Shown: positions 1 to 8,203 of the stretch, in pieces
Layout: every line of letters starts with the position of its first letter
Numbering within the stretch: the first letter of the stretch is position 1
Origin: RGIG9041 sp045612565
Lineage (GTDB): Bacteria; Bacillota; Clostridia; Oscillospirales; QAKW01
DNA length: 64,000 nt
Assembly (NCBI GenBank): GCA_045612565.1
Contig: JAZKZG010000094.1
Coordinates: 1 to 64,000, forward strand
Direction: 5' to 3'
Translations under genes and position numbers: made by a program
Notes under the pieces: model-generated
Seen by the model: only the letters and a program-made list of their open reading frames with translations
Told to the model about the DNA's origin: nothing
Databases searched by the model: none

Positions 1-281
1 GCTCATTCGGCGAACGTGTGGCACTTAATACCCCAATTCAGGGAACTGCTGCCGACATAATCAAAATTGCAATGGTAAATACCCGCCGTGCGCTTATTAA
101 CGAAGGCTTTAAAGCAAAACTGATTTTACAGGTGCACGATGAACTGATAATCGAGGCTCCCGAAAACGAAAAAGATGCAGTAATGGCGCTTCTTAGTCGC
201 GAGATGGAAAACGCAATGACTCTTAACGTGCGCCTTGTTGCCGATACGCAGTGGGGAAGGACGTGGTACGAGTGCAAGTAA
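1..281 (+). CDS. polA: DNA polymerase I, C-terminal fragment (5' end outside window)
   Basis: The reading frame is already open at the window edge (codons start at position 3) and ends in TAA at 279-281, leaving about 92 residues. These match the end of the family A polymerase domain: the GTAADIIKIAM helix of the fingers/palm and the QVHDEL signature of motif C, whose Asp is a catalytic metal ligand, followed by the usual short C-terminal tail. The enzyme fills gaps during repair and Okazaki fragment processing in the cytoplasm. The N-terminal nuclease domains cannot be judged. The downstream rimI start lies inside the last codons, so the two genes are probably translationally coupled. The family assignment is secure; completeness is unknown. 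Confidence 0.95.
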   Translation, partial: SFGERVALNTPIQGTAADIIKIAMVNTRRALINEGFKAKLILQVHDELIIEAPENEKDAVMALLSREMENAMTLNVRLVADTQWGRTWYECK

Positions 282-682
282 GACTTGCAGACCAAACCGA
301 CCGCGACTTTTGCATAGCACTTGCACAAAAAACACTCGGCGCGGGTGCAGCAGTTGCCGACTATTTTGAAAATGACTGCTATTTTGTATTTGTAACTGAC
401 GGCGGTTTTGGTGCCGTTATGGTAAACTATGATAGTGCCGACCTTCTTGATATTGCAGTTGAACCTGACTTGCGTGGGCAGGGGATTGGCTCGTGTCTTA
501 TGCAGTTTATGTGTGATGAGTGTAAAAGACGCGGTGTAAACGAAATATTTTTAGAGGTGCGTGTCACAAACACACCTGCAATTGCGCTTTATAAAAAGTT
601 TGGCTTTGAACAAATTTCAATAAGAAAAAATTATTATTCGTCACCATCCTGTGACGGATGTGTAATGAGGAAAGAATTATGA
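272..682 (+). CDS. rimI: Ribosomal-protein-alanine N-acetyltransferase, GNAT family
   Basis: A 136-residue GNAT protein. The acetyl-CoA pyrophosphate-binding motif is visible as RGQGIGSCLM near residue 72, and the C-terminal ALYKKFGF segment is typical of RimI, which acetylates the N-terminus of ribosomal protein S18. I chose the GTG at 272 because GGAAGG lies about 11 bases upstream; in-frame GTG codons at 251 and 263 are possible and would lengthen the overlap with polA. The stop overlaps the tsaD start (ATGA at 679-682). In Firmicutes rimI usually travels with tsaD and tsaB; here tsaB and tsaE are not adjacent. Another GNAT substrate is possible, but the tsaD neighbour supports RimI. Confidence 0.88.
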   Translation: MQVRLADQTDRDFCIALAQKTLGAGAAVADYFENDCYFVFVTDGGFGAVMVNYDSADLLDIAVEPDLRGQGIGSCLMQFMCDECKRRGVNEIFLEVRVTNTPAIALYKKFGFEQISIRKNYYSSPSCDGCVMRKEL

Positions 683-1701
683 ACATTTTAGCAATAGAGA
701 GTTCTTGTGATGAAACCGCGGCTGCGGTTGTAAAAGACGGACGCGAGGTACTTTCAAACGAGGTCTATTCGCAAATAGATACGCACAAAATATATGGCGG
801 GGTTGTACCCGAGATTGCATCGCGCTGCCATATCGAAAAAATAAGTGTTATTGTTGAAGAAGCAATAAAAAACAGCGGTCTTACGGTGGATGATATCGAC
901 GGTGTTGCGGTAACCTCGGCACCGGGGCTTATCGGTGCGCTTCTTGTTGGCGTCAACTTTGCAAAATCGTTTGCTTATGCCAACAAAAAACCGCTCATAC
1001 CCGTTCACCATATCCGTTCGCACGTTGCGGCAAACTACATAACAAGTCCTGATCTTGAGCCTCCGTTTTTGGCACTTATTGTTTCGGGCGGTCATTCGCA
1101 TATAGTTCTTGTAAATGACTATACCGATTATAAAATAATTGGCAGAACGCGTGACGATGCCGCTGGCGAGGCTTTTGATAAAGCTGCGCGTGTTATGGGT
1201 CTTGGTTATCCCGGCGGTGTGTATATGGATAAACTCGCAAAAGAGGGCAACCCGTGCGCAATAAAGTTTCCGCGCGTAAGTTTTGATGATAATCCTTATG
1301 ACTTTTCGTTTTCGGGTGTTAAGACCGCAATAATCAACTTTTTACACAATGCCGAGCAAAAAGGTGAGCAACTTAATCTTGCTGATGTTGCAGCATCATA
1401 CAGCAACGCAGTAACTGACGTTTTGTGTGATAAATTCTTGGCGGCGGCAAAAGAGTATAACATAAACACTCTTGCAATCGCGGGTGGTGTTTCGGCAAAC
1501 TCAATGCTTAGAAAAAAACTGACCGAGCGCATAAATAAAGACCAAAAACTCTATATGCCCGATCTTTGTCTTTGCGGTGACAATGCCGCAATGGTTGGCG
1601 CCCAGGGATACTATGAATATTTATCGCAAAATGTCGCAGGGTGCGATTTAAATGCACGTGCAACCGCTTCAATTGAAGATACATTATGTAAACTTAAATG
1701 A
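679..1701 (+). CDS. tsaD: tRNA N6-adenosine threonylcarbamoyltransferase
   Basis: A 340-residue ASKHA-fold protein of normal length. It transfers the threonylcarbamoyl group from threonylcarbamoyl-AMP to A37 of ANN-decoding tRNAs, working with TsaB and TsaE in the cytoplasm. Diagnostic segments are the N-terminal SCDETAAAVV, the metal-binding HHIRSH near residues 106-111, the SGGHSH loop near residue 132, and CGDNAAMVGAQG near the C-terminus. The ATG at 679 is preferred because it overlaps the rimI stop and a GAGGAAAG-type ribosome binding site precedes it; the longer frame from 658 would add seven non-conserved residues. No truncation is seen. Confidence 0.97.
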   Translation: MNILAIESSCDETAAAVVKDGREVLSNEVYSQIDTHKIYGGVVPEIASRCHIEKISVIVEEAIKNSGLTVDDIDGVAVTSAPGLIGALLVGVNFAKSFAYANKKPLIPVHHIRSHVAANYITSPDLEPPFLALIVSGGHSHIVLVNDYTDYKIIGRTRDDAAGEAFDKAARVMGLGYPGGVYMDKLAKEGNPCAIKFPRVSFDDNPYDFSFSGVKTAIINFLHNAEQKGEQLNLADVAASYSNAVTDVLCDKFLAAAKEYNINTLAIAGGVSANSMLRKKLTERINKDQKLYMPDLCLCGDNAAMVGAQGYYEYLSQNVAGCDLNARATASIEDTLCKLK

Positions 1702-1994
1702 CGTAAAAGTTATTAACCGAATATGCGTTTGCGCGTCGTCGGTTTGTTGTCGAAAAAGAGCAAATTTACCTGTGGACAAGCGGTTTTAAGATATGTTCAA
1801 AACTCTGTTCAAAATGTTAAAAACATTTTTTGTAAAAAGATTATTTTTAAAAATTATGTCTATTAAAATAATATTCGAGTGCTGTGAATAATTATAAAAA
1901 TGTCACAAAAAGTCAAAATTTGTACGCATTTTGATATATGAAATAGAGTGCTGTGACACTATAATATATAAAGAATAAAATTTGGAGAAAAATT
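1702..1994. other. AT-rich intergenic region with an 11-base direct repeat upstream of tyrS
   Basis: These 293 bases hold no convincing gene. GAGTGCTGTGA occurs twice, at 1877-1887 and 1946-1956, 69 bases apart, each followed by an AT-rich, -10-like stretch. The second copy is followed by a perfect TATAAT at 1960-1965. No good -35 box lies 17 bases upstream, so the repeat could be a regulator site replacing it. No T-box GGTGG core or terminator-antiterminator pair is present, although tyrS genes in this group often carry one. Confidence 0.5.
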
Positions 1995-3206
1995 ATGGGA
2001 ATTTATGAAGAATTGGTAGCAAGAGGGCTTATTGCTCAGGTTACCGACGAGGACGAAATAAAAGAACTTATAAACAATGGAAAGGCAACTTTTTATATTG
2101 GCTTTGACCCGACTGCAGATTCATTGCATGTTGGTCACTTTATGGCTCTTTGCCTTATGAAGCGTTTGCAGATGGCGGGTAACCGTCCCATCGCACTTCT
2201 CGGCGGTGGCACAGGCATGGTTGGTGACCCTTCGGGCAGAACCGATATGCGCAAGATGCTTACCGAAGATGATATTGCACACAACATCGCTTGTTTTAAA
2301 GAGCAGATGAGCCGTTTTATCGACTTTGGCGAGGGTAAGGCGATGATGATAAACAATGCCGACTGGCTTATGAACCTCAATTATGTTGAGGTACTCCGTG
2401 AGGTTGGTGCATGTTTCTCTGTTAACAATATGCTCCGTGCAGAGTGCTATAAACAGCGTATGGAAAAAGGACTTTCGTGCCTTGAGTTCAACTATATGAT
2501 TATGCAGAGTTATGACTTCTATCACCTCTACAAAAATTATGGCTGTAATATGCAGTTCGGCGGTGACGATCAGTGGTCAAATATGCTTGGCGGTACCGAA
2601 CTTATCCGTAAAAAACTCGGTAAAGATGCATACGCAATGACCATCACCCTGCTTATGAACTCAGAGGGCAAAAAGATGGGCAAGACCGCAAACGGTGCGG
2701 TATGGCTCGACCCCAAAAAGACAAGCCCCTATGATTTTTATCAGTATTGGCGTAACGTTGCCGACTGTGATGTTTTGCGCTTTATAAGAATGCTCACATT
2801 CTTACCTCTCGAAGAAATCGATAAGATGGATTCGTGGGGGGGCGCACAGCTCATCACCGCAAAAGAAATTCTTGCATACGAACTCACAACTCTTGTTCAC
2901 GGCAAAGAAGAAGCCGACAAGGCACAAACTGCCGCAAAAGCACTTTTTGCAGGTGGCAGTGACAACTCAGATATGCCTAAGTGCGAAATCGAGGTTGACG
3001 GCGAAATCAATATTATGGACCTTATGGTAAACGGCGGACTCGCTCCTTCAAAGTCAGAGGCAAGACGTCTTGTGACCCAGGGCGGTGTGTCAATTGACGG
3101 CGTTAAGGTTGACGACCCCAAAACAATGCTCTCACGCGAAAGTCTTGCAAACGAGCCTGTTATTAAAAAGGGTAAAAAGAACTTTTACAAGATTATTTTG
3201 AAATAA
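1995..3206 (+). CDS. tyrS: Tyrosyl-tRNA synthetase (TyrRS)
   Basis: A 403-residue class I synthetase of the usual length, charging tRNA-Tyr in the cytoplasm. The HIGH-type motif reads HVGH near residue 46, the KMSKS motif reads KMGKT near residue 227, and the tyrosine-pocket region with GGDDQW is intact. The last 70 residues form an S4 RNA-binding domain (SKSEARRLV). GGAGAAAA about 10 bases upstream of the ATG sets the start. It is transcribed alone: a hairpin directly after the stop (3213-3243) followed by five U residues probably ends the message and also contains the ribosome binding site of the next gene. Confidence 0.97.
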   Translation: MGIYEELVARGLIAQVTDEDEIKELINNGKATFYIGFDPTADSLHVGHFMALCLMKRLQMAGNRPIALLGGGTGMVGDPSGRTDMRKMLTEDDIAHNIACFKEQMSRFIDFGEGKAMMINNADWLMNLNYVEVLREVGACFSVNNMLRAECYKQRMEKGLSCLEFNYMIMQSYDFYHLYKNYGCNMQFGGDDQWSNMLGGTELIRKKLGKDAYAMTITLLMNSEGKKMGKTANGAVWLDPKKTSPYDFYQYWRNVADCDVLRFIRMLTFLPLEEIDKMDSWGGAQLITAKEILAYELTTLVHGKEEADKAQTAAKALFAGGSDNSDMPKCEIEVDGEINIMDLMVNGGLAPSKSEARRLVTQGGVSIDGVKVDDPKTMLSRESLANEPVIKKGKKNFYKIILK

Positions 3207-3212
3207 TTTTAT

Positions 3213-3246
3213 AACACCTCTCATATAGTTTATGGGAGGTGTTTTT
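3213..3246 (+). terminator. Hairpin after tyrS that also contains the next gene's Shine-Dalgarno
   Basis: AACACCTC (3213-3220) pairs perfectly with GAGGTGTT (3236-3243), followed by further U residues at 3244-3246. The shape is that of an intrinsic terminator. The 3' arm includes GGGAGGTG (3234-3241), which is also the ribosome binding site of the ATG at 3249, so the folded RNA would hide that site. Confidence 0.7.
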
Positions 3247-3248
3247 AT

Positions 3249-3902
3249 ATGCAAAAACAAAAAGGTTCATTTATTATAACACTGCTGATAATCGCGCTTT
3301 TTATGTTTGCGGGTGTATTTTACATAAAAACTTCAAAACCACAGCTTTACAGCGCGGCAATAACTTTTGTAAAAGAAACAATATCAAAAGCGCAGGGGCT
3401 GGCGGAGGTAAACGCCGAAGTGTTTGATGCCGTAAAAACCCCAAAGGGCGAGATTTTAAGTTCGGCAGAGGATATTAATTTTGATTACTTGTCGGCACAC
3501 TCGGTAACAAACTCAAAAATTCCCGTTGACAATGCAGTTATAACCTCGCCCTACGGCAACCGCATCGACCCTGTTTATAAAACGTCGAATGCAACGCATC
3601 ATGGAATTGACCTTGCCGCTTGTGAGGGCAGTGAAATCTACAGTTTTAAGTCGGGCGTTATTGAAAGCGTAAAAAACGATGATATATTCGGTAACTGTGT
3701 GCTTATAAATCACGGTGATATATCATCGTTTTATGCGCATATGTCAACTGTTTGCGTTGCCGAGGGTGACAGCGTAATCACAGGTCAAAAAATCGGCGTT
3801 ATCGGCTCCACAGGAAAAAGCACAGGCACCCACCTTCATTTTGAAATACGCAAAGACAGTGAGCGTATTGACCCTACGGAATATCTTTATGAAAAGATAT
3901 AG
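3249..3902 (+). CDS. Membrane-anchored M23 (LytM) peptidase, SpoIVFA/SpoIIQ-like
   Basis: A 217-residue protein with one N-terminal membrane segment (about residues 8-28), a linker, and a LytM/M23 domain (about 85-215). The zinc-site pattern is complete: HHGID (HxxxD) near residue 117, a catalytic His in the FYAHMS segment, and HLHFE (HxH) near residue 195. It could therefore cleave peptidoglycan cross-bridges. It overlaps an M50 site-2 protease by 14 bases, the arrangement of the sporulation pair spoIVFA-spoIVFB, in which the LytM-like partner controls the protease. Many SpoIVFA and SpoIIQ proteins have degenerate zinc sites; this one looks intact. The role is inferred from order and folds; a simple cell-wall endopeptidase is the alternative. 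Confidence 0.8.
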   Translation: MQKQKGSFIITLLIIALFMFAGVFYIKTSKPQLYSAAITFVKETISKAQGLAEVNAEVFDAVKTPKGEILSSAEDINFDYLSAHSVTNSKIPVDNAVITSPYGNRIDPVYKTSNATHHGIDLAACEGSEIYSFKSGVIESVKNDDIFGNCVLINHGDISSFYAHMSTVCVAEGDSVITGQKIGVIGSTGKSTGTHLHFEIRKDSERIDPTEYLYEKI

Positions 3903-4461
3903 TATATCCCCGCTTTTAATAATATTTATGACGGCGTTTGTGCTAATTGACGGAAGTTTTTTTGCACTGCTTACCGTTTTGTTTTCGCTTTGGCACGAAC
4001 TGTGGCACATAATCGTGCTTAAAATAGTGGGCGGAAAAATAAAAGGGCTTAGTGCAATCGGAGTCGGAATAAAACTCAGTTCAAATATGTTAAGTTACAG
4101 GCAGGAACTGGCTGTTGCACTTGCAGGGCCGGTTGCCTCTTTTTTTATGTCACTTATATTTTTGCCGTTTGCATTAAAAAACGAGTATGCGATGTTTTGC
4201 GCTTTTTCAAACCTTGTCATATTTGCAATAAACATACTGCCCATCTTTCCGCTTGACGGTGGCAGGGCTCTTTATTTTTTATTATGTAATAAACTGATGC
4301 CGTCATCCGCATCAAAAATAACAAAATGCGTAACTGTCATATTTTTGTTGCCTCTTTCTGTATTATCAGTTATAATATTAATAAAAACAGGCTATAACCT
4401 ATCTCTTATGCTTATCTGCCTGTATTTATTGGTACTTTTTTTAGGAGTTAAAAATATATGA
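3889..4461 (+). CDS. M50 site-2 intramembrane metalloprotease, SpoIVFB-like
   Basis: A 190-residue polytopic protein. The first helix region carries HELWH (HExxH zinc motif, about residue 36), and the second signature FPLDGGR lies near residue 125, the standard S2P pair. About five or six hydrophobic segments are seen. The start at 3889 lies within the end of the M23 gene and gives a conventional N-terminus; a longer frame from 3841 would run through the M23 catalytic region. By family and partner it may release a membrane-tethered precursor such as pro-sigma K in the mother cell, but no pro-sigma gene is in the window. Translation is coupled to both neighbours. Confidence 0.85.
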   Translation: MKRYSISPLLIIFMTAFVLIDGSFFALLTVLFSLWHELWHIIVLKIVGGKIKGLSAIGVGIKLSSNMLSYRQELAVALAGPVASFFMSLIFLPFALKNEYAMFCAFSNLVIFAINILPIFPLDGGRALYFLLCNKLMPSSASKITKCVTVIFLLPLSVLSVIILIKTGYNLSLMLICLYLLVLFLGVKNI

Positions 4462-6308
4462 CTGTTAATATGCAAAAACTAAACAGCATTTTACCGCTTG
4501 TGCAAAAACCCGCACGGTATACGGGCGGTGAACTGTTTGAATGTGTAAAGGACAAGCAAAAGGTGGATATCCGTTTTGCATTTTGCTTTCCTGATATATA
4601 CGATATCGCAATGTCCTGCCTCGGTTATCGAATTCTTTACGGTGCGCTCAACTCACAGGATAATATCTGGTGTGAACGCGTGTGTGCGCCGTGGCCCGAT
4701 ATGGAAGAACAACTGAAACAACAGGATATAAAACTCTTTTCGCTCGAGAGCAAGACCGAACTGTGCGATTTTGACATAGTTGCATTTACCTTGCAGTATG
4801 AAATGTGCTACACCACCGTACTCAGTATGCTGTCTCTTGGCGGTGTACCCGTAAAAAAAGAAGAGCGCCAAGGTCTTGACAATATTGTAATTGCGGGTGG
4901 CCCCTGTGCCTATAATCCTGAGCCTCTTGCCGATTTTGTCGACCTCTTTACAATCGGTGAAGGCGAAAACCAACTTATCCAACTGTCGAATGCGCTCAAA
5001 AGCGCAAAGGACCGCGGTCTATCGCGCGAGGAGTTTTTTAAAGAGGCAATCAGAATTGACGGCGTTTATGCCCCGTCACTCTATGAAACAACCTATAATG
5101 ATGACGGTACTATTGCATCTTTTAAACCGCGATTTGACGATGTACCCGAAACTGTCACCAAGGCAATTATAAAAGACCTCGACGGTGTGTATTTTCCGTC
5201 TACACAAATTGTGCCGTATATCGACACGGTACATGACAGGGTAACAGTTGAACTTTTCCGCGGCTGTATCCGCGGTTGCCGTTTTTGTCAGGCGGGTATG
5301 CTTTGCCGACCGATACGTTCAAAATCGGTAGATACACTCGTAAAACAAGCCGAAACACTTCTGGAGTGTACAGGCTATGAGCAACTATCGCTCTGTTCAC
5401 TTTCGTCGAGTGACTATCCCGATATCGAGCGGCTTGTGGACGAGCTTTTAAAACTCACCGAGCCTAAAAAAATCAATCTTTCGATGCCGTCTTTACGCAT
5501 TGATAATTTTTCAAAAGAACTTGCCGAAAAAATAACCCGCGTTAAAAAATCAACCTTCACTTTTGCGCCTGAAGCAGGTACACAGCGTCTGCGTGACGTT
5601 ATTAACAAAAACGTCACCGTAGAGGATATCGACAAAAGTTGCCGTATGTCGTTTGAAAACGGAAACTCGTCGGTAAAACTCTATTTTATGACCGGTCTTC
5701 CTACCGAAACTATGGAGGATGTAGAGGGCATTGCTGACCTTTCGGCACACGTTATGGATATCTTTTTCTCGGTTGATAAAAACAAGCGCAACCGCAGGGT
5801 GACTGTCACCTCGTCGGCATCAATCTTTGTTCCTAAGCCGTTTACGCCGTTTCAGTGGGAGGCGCAGGACGATTTTGACACAATATTCCAAAAACAGAGT
5901 TTACTTCGTGAGCGCTTTAAAACAATTCGCGCACAGATTGCAATGCACGAGCCGTATATGTCACATATCGAGGCGGTACTTGCTCGCGGTGACCGACGTA
6001 TTGGCGCAGTGCTTTATGAACTGTGCAAAAAGGGTGCGCGTCTTGAGGCGTGGGACGAGTATTTTGATTACGAAAGTTGGAATACCGCTTTTGAAAAATG
6101 CGGTATTGATCCGCACTTTTATGCAAACCGCAAACGTGAGTTTAGCGAGATTTTGCCGTGGGACTTTATAAAGGTTGGTGTTACAAAGGCATATCTGCAA
6201 AAAGAGGCAGAGTGCGCCTACTGTGAAAAAACAACCCATAACTGCAAAGAGGGCTGTACGGGTTGCGGTGCGTCAAAACTTTTGGAAGGAGGACAGTGCG
6301 ATGTCTAA
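4458..6308 (+). CDS. B12-binding-type radical SAM protein, TIGR03960 family
   Basis: A 616-residue protein with an N-terminal cobalamin-binding-like Rossmann region (about 1-200), a radical SAM core with the CxxxCxxC cluster motif in RGCIRGCRFC (Cys near 270, 274 and 277), and a C-terminal Cys-rich tail (CAYCEK...CKEGCTGCG) that could bind another metal centre. The ATG at 4458 overlaps the M50 stop and has AGGAGT 10 bases upstream. It overlaps the next gene (DUF2344) by 8 bases; these two are joined as one protein in some relatives (TIGR03960/TIGR03936). The reaction catalysed is not known. The family is conserved in Clostridia, often near ribosomal protein or RNase genes, suggesting RNA modification (inference). 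Confidence 0.88.
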   Translation: MTVNMQKLNSILPLVQKPARYTGGELFECVKDKQKVDIRFAFCFPDIYDIAMSCLGYRILYGALNSQDNIWCERVCAPWPDMEEQLKQQDIKLFSLESKTELCDFDIVAFTLQYEMCYTTVLSMLSLGGVPVKKEERQGLDNIVIAGGPCAYNPEPLADFVDLFTIGEGENQLIQLSNALKSAKDRGLSREEFFKEAIRIDGVYAPSLYETTYNDDGTIASFKPRFDDVPETVTKAIIKDLDGVYFPSTQIVPYIDTVHDRVTVELFRGCIRGCRFCQAGMLCRPIRSKSVDTLVKQAETLLECTGYEQLSLCSLSSSDYPDIERLVDELLKLTEPKKINLSMPSLRIDNFSKELAEKITRVKKSTFTFAPEAGTQRLRDVINKNVTVEDIDKSCRMSFENGNSSVKLYFMTGLPTETMEDVEGIADLSAHVMDIFFSVDKNKRNRRVTVTSSASIFVPKPFTPFQWEAQDDFDTIFQKQSLLRERFKTIRAQIAMHEPYMSHIEAVLARGDRRIGAVLYELCKKGARLEAWDEYFDYESWNTAFEKCGIDPHFYANRKREFSEILPWDFIKVGVTKAYLQKEAECAYCEKTTHNCKEGCTGCGASKLLEGGQCDV

Positions 6309-6948
6309 TGTTCCGTTTAAAGAAGTACGCGTAATATTTAACAAAACAGGGTCTGCAATGTGGTTTTCGCACCTTGACCTTATGCGCGCAATATCAAGGG
6401 CGCTCAGACGTTCCAACCTTGATATCTGGATGAGCGAGGGATTTACACCGCGCCCACATATCGTGTTCACTCCTCCGCTTTCACTCGGGTACGAGAGTAC
6501 CGCTGAAATAATGGATTTCCGCTTAAATCTCGGCGCAAAACTTGATGCGGAAAAACTCAAAGACTGTTTTCCTCCCGCACTCAAGGTAAACGAAATATAT
6601 TTCCCCAAAACCAAAATGAAAGATATCGCGTTTGCCGACTATGAAATAACTTTAACAACAGATGCAACCGCCAAAAGCATTGCCGACTTTTTTTCGCATC
6701 CCGTCGAGATGGTAAAAAAGACAAAGCGCGGTGAGTCGACCGTTGATATCACACAGTTTATAAAAACTTTTGAAATAACCGAAATGGGCGGTGTTGTCAA
6801 AATAAAAACGACACTCAGTTGCTCGGCAGAAGCAACCCTCAATCCGTCGTATATGCTTACGGCACTCGAGCAAAACGGATTTTCTTTTTGTTATCCGGCG
6901 GTGAGCCGTACAGGATTCAGAACCGAAAATTTAGAAATTTTCAAATAA
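6301..6948 (+). CDS. Radical SAM-linked protein, DUF2344 (TIGR03936)
   Basis: A 215-residue protein with the family opening VRVIFNKTGSAMWFSHLDLM and the GFTPRPHIVF segment, which resembles a substrate-recognition motif. It is almost always encoded next to, or fused with, the preceding radical SAM enzyme, so it probably acts as its partner or RNA-binding subunit. The ATG at 6301 is preceded by GGAGGA and overlaps the upstream stop by 8 bases; longer in-frame extensions reach back into the radical SAM gene and are not conserved in type. The last stretch has no known motif. Function is inferred only from association. Confidence 0.88.
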   Translation: MSNVPFKEVRVIFNKTGSAMWFSHLDLMRAISRALRRSNLDIWMSEGFTPRPHIVFTPPLSLGYESTAEIMDFRLNLGAKLDAEKLKDCFPPALKVNEIYFPKTKMKDIAFADYEITLTTDATAKSIADFFSHPVEMVKKTKRGESTVDITQFIKTFEITEMGGVVKIKTTLSCSAEATLNPSYMLTALEQNGFSFCYPAVSRTGFRTENLEIFK

Positions 6949-6952
6949 GTTA

Positions 6953-6981
6953 TTGACCTTATTAGTTTTAAAATGTAATAT
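6953..6981 (+). promoter_or_regulatory. Sigma-A-type promoter of the metallophosphoesterase gene
   Basis: TTGACC (6953-6958), 17-base spacer, TAATAT (6976-6981). It sits just after the DUF2344 stop and 35 bases before the next start codon, so the phosphoesterase gene has its own promoter rather than belonging to the radical SAM operon. Confidence 0.75.
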
Positions 6982-7015
6982 AAAGATAATTTGAACATTT
7001 GTGAGGTAAAAAGTT

Positions 7016-8152
7016 ATGAACACCCCCGAAAAACTCTATGAGTTAACAACCGCTCCTGCTGTGTTTGCAGTAAAAGATAAGTATCAGATTATGGCTATGG
7101 CACGTTCGGAACTACTCTTTTGGGTAACTGTTAACGGCAAAAACTATTATGACCATTCAAACGGTGTTATCCGCTCAAAAGAGGTTATTCACCGCGTAAC
7201 AGTGCCGATGAAAGAACTCGACTCGGCAAAAGAATATACCATAAACTACCGCAGAATGATAGAGCGTAAACCGTATTTTTCAGAGACCGAGGACATCGTG
7301 TCGCAGACATACGAGTTTAAGCCGGTATCGGAAAAGGGTCCCATTAAAATCTATCATCTTTCAGACACACACGGAAAATTTGACCAACCTGCAAAGGCGG
7401 GTCAGTACTTTGGCGACGATATCGACCTGCTCATTTTAAACGGTGATATTATGGACCACAGCGGTGATGTTAAAAACTTTGATCTTGTATATAAACTCTG
7501 CGATGCAATAACAGGCGGTTCGCGCCCTGTTGTTTTTTCACGCGGTAACCACGATACCCGCGGTATATTTGCCGAAAAAATTGCCGATTATACACCAAAC
7601 TACCACGGCAACTCATACTATACTTTCCGCCTTGGCAGACTTTGGGGTATTGTTCTTGATACAGGCGAGGATAAGCCCGACAGCCACGCAGAATACGGTA
7701 ACACAATGGCGTGTCACGAGTTCAGATTGGAAGAGGACGAGTTTATCGAGAGCGTTATCAAAAATGCTGATGAAGAGTATAACGCAAAAGGTGTTGAATA
7801 CCGTCTTGTAATTGTACATAACCCCTTTACTTGCACAATCCATCCGCCGTTTGATATCGAACAGGAACTCTTTGGTAAATGGGTAAAACGTATTGGCGAG
7901 ACCATCAATCCGCAACTTTATATCACGGGCCATCTCCATGGCACAATTGTGTCGCATATCGGTGACAAACTCGACCATAAGGGTCAGACCTGCCCCGTAA
8001 TCGTTGGCTCGAGATATTATAAAAACGAGAATAAAAAGCACGTTCACGTTGGCTGTGCAATCACACTTGACAAAAAAACTGCCAACGTAGTTTTTAACGA
8101 TAACTTTGGTGAGATTCATTCAAGTTCCGAGGTTGTAAAACTTAAAAAGTAA
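7016..8152 (+). CDS. Cytosolic calcineurin-like metallophosphoesterase
   Basis: A 378-residue protein with no signal peptide. Residues 1-110 form a beta-rich domain; the metallophosphoesterase domain follows with all metal-site blocks: DTH (D117, H119), NGDIMD, RGNHD, an HNPF block and GHLHG. It should hydrolyse a phosphomonoester or diester with two metal ions; the substrate is unknown. GAGGT about 9 bases upstream supports the start. The N-terminal domain resembles the same region of the secreted protein at 49761-52403 (shared spacing of the VIR...IHxVxVPxxxLDSA segment), so these look like paralogs in different compartments. A strong hairpin at 8172-8203 ends the unit. Confidence 0.88.
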   Translation: MNTPEKLYELTTAPAVFAVKDKYQIMAMARSELLFWVTVNGKNYYDHSNGVIRSKEVIHRVTVPMKELDSAKEYTINYRRMIERKPYFSETEDIVSQTYEFKPVSEKGPIKIYHLSDTHGKFDQPAKAGQYFGDDIDLLILNGDIMDHSGDVKNFDLVYKLCDAITGGSRPVVFSRGNHDTRGIFAEKIADYTPNYHGNSYYTFRLGRLWGIVLDTGEDKPDSHAEYGNTMACHEFRLEEDEFIESVIKNADEEYNAKGVEYRLVIVHNPFTCTIHPPFDIEQELFGKWVKRIGETINPQLYITGHLHGTIVSHIGDKLDHKGQTCPVIVGSRYYKNENKKHVHVGCAITLDKKTANVVFNDNFGEIHSSSEVVKLKK

Positions 8153-8171
8153 TTTAACACTAAATAATAAT

Positions 8172-8203
8172 TTAACCCTGCACAAACTGAAGTGCAGGGT
8201 TAA
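8172..8203. terminator. Bidirectional terminator, 12-bp perfect stem
   Basis: TTAACCCTGCAC (8172-8183) pairs perfectly with GTGCAGGGTTAA (8192-8203) over an 8-base loop. It ends the phosphoesterase unit and overlaps the stop codon of the convergent HTH gene. Confidence 0.75.

Noticed and set aside
1702..1994. T-box leader upstream of tyrS
   Set aside because: No GGTGG core, AGAG bulge element or terminator hairpin could be found, although tyrS often has one.
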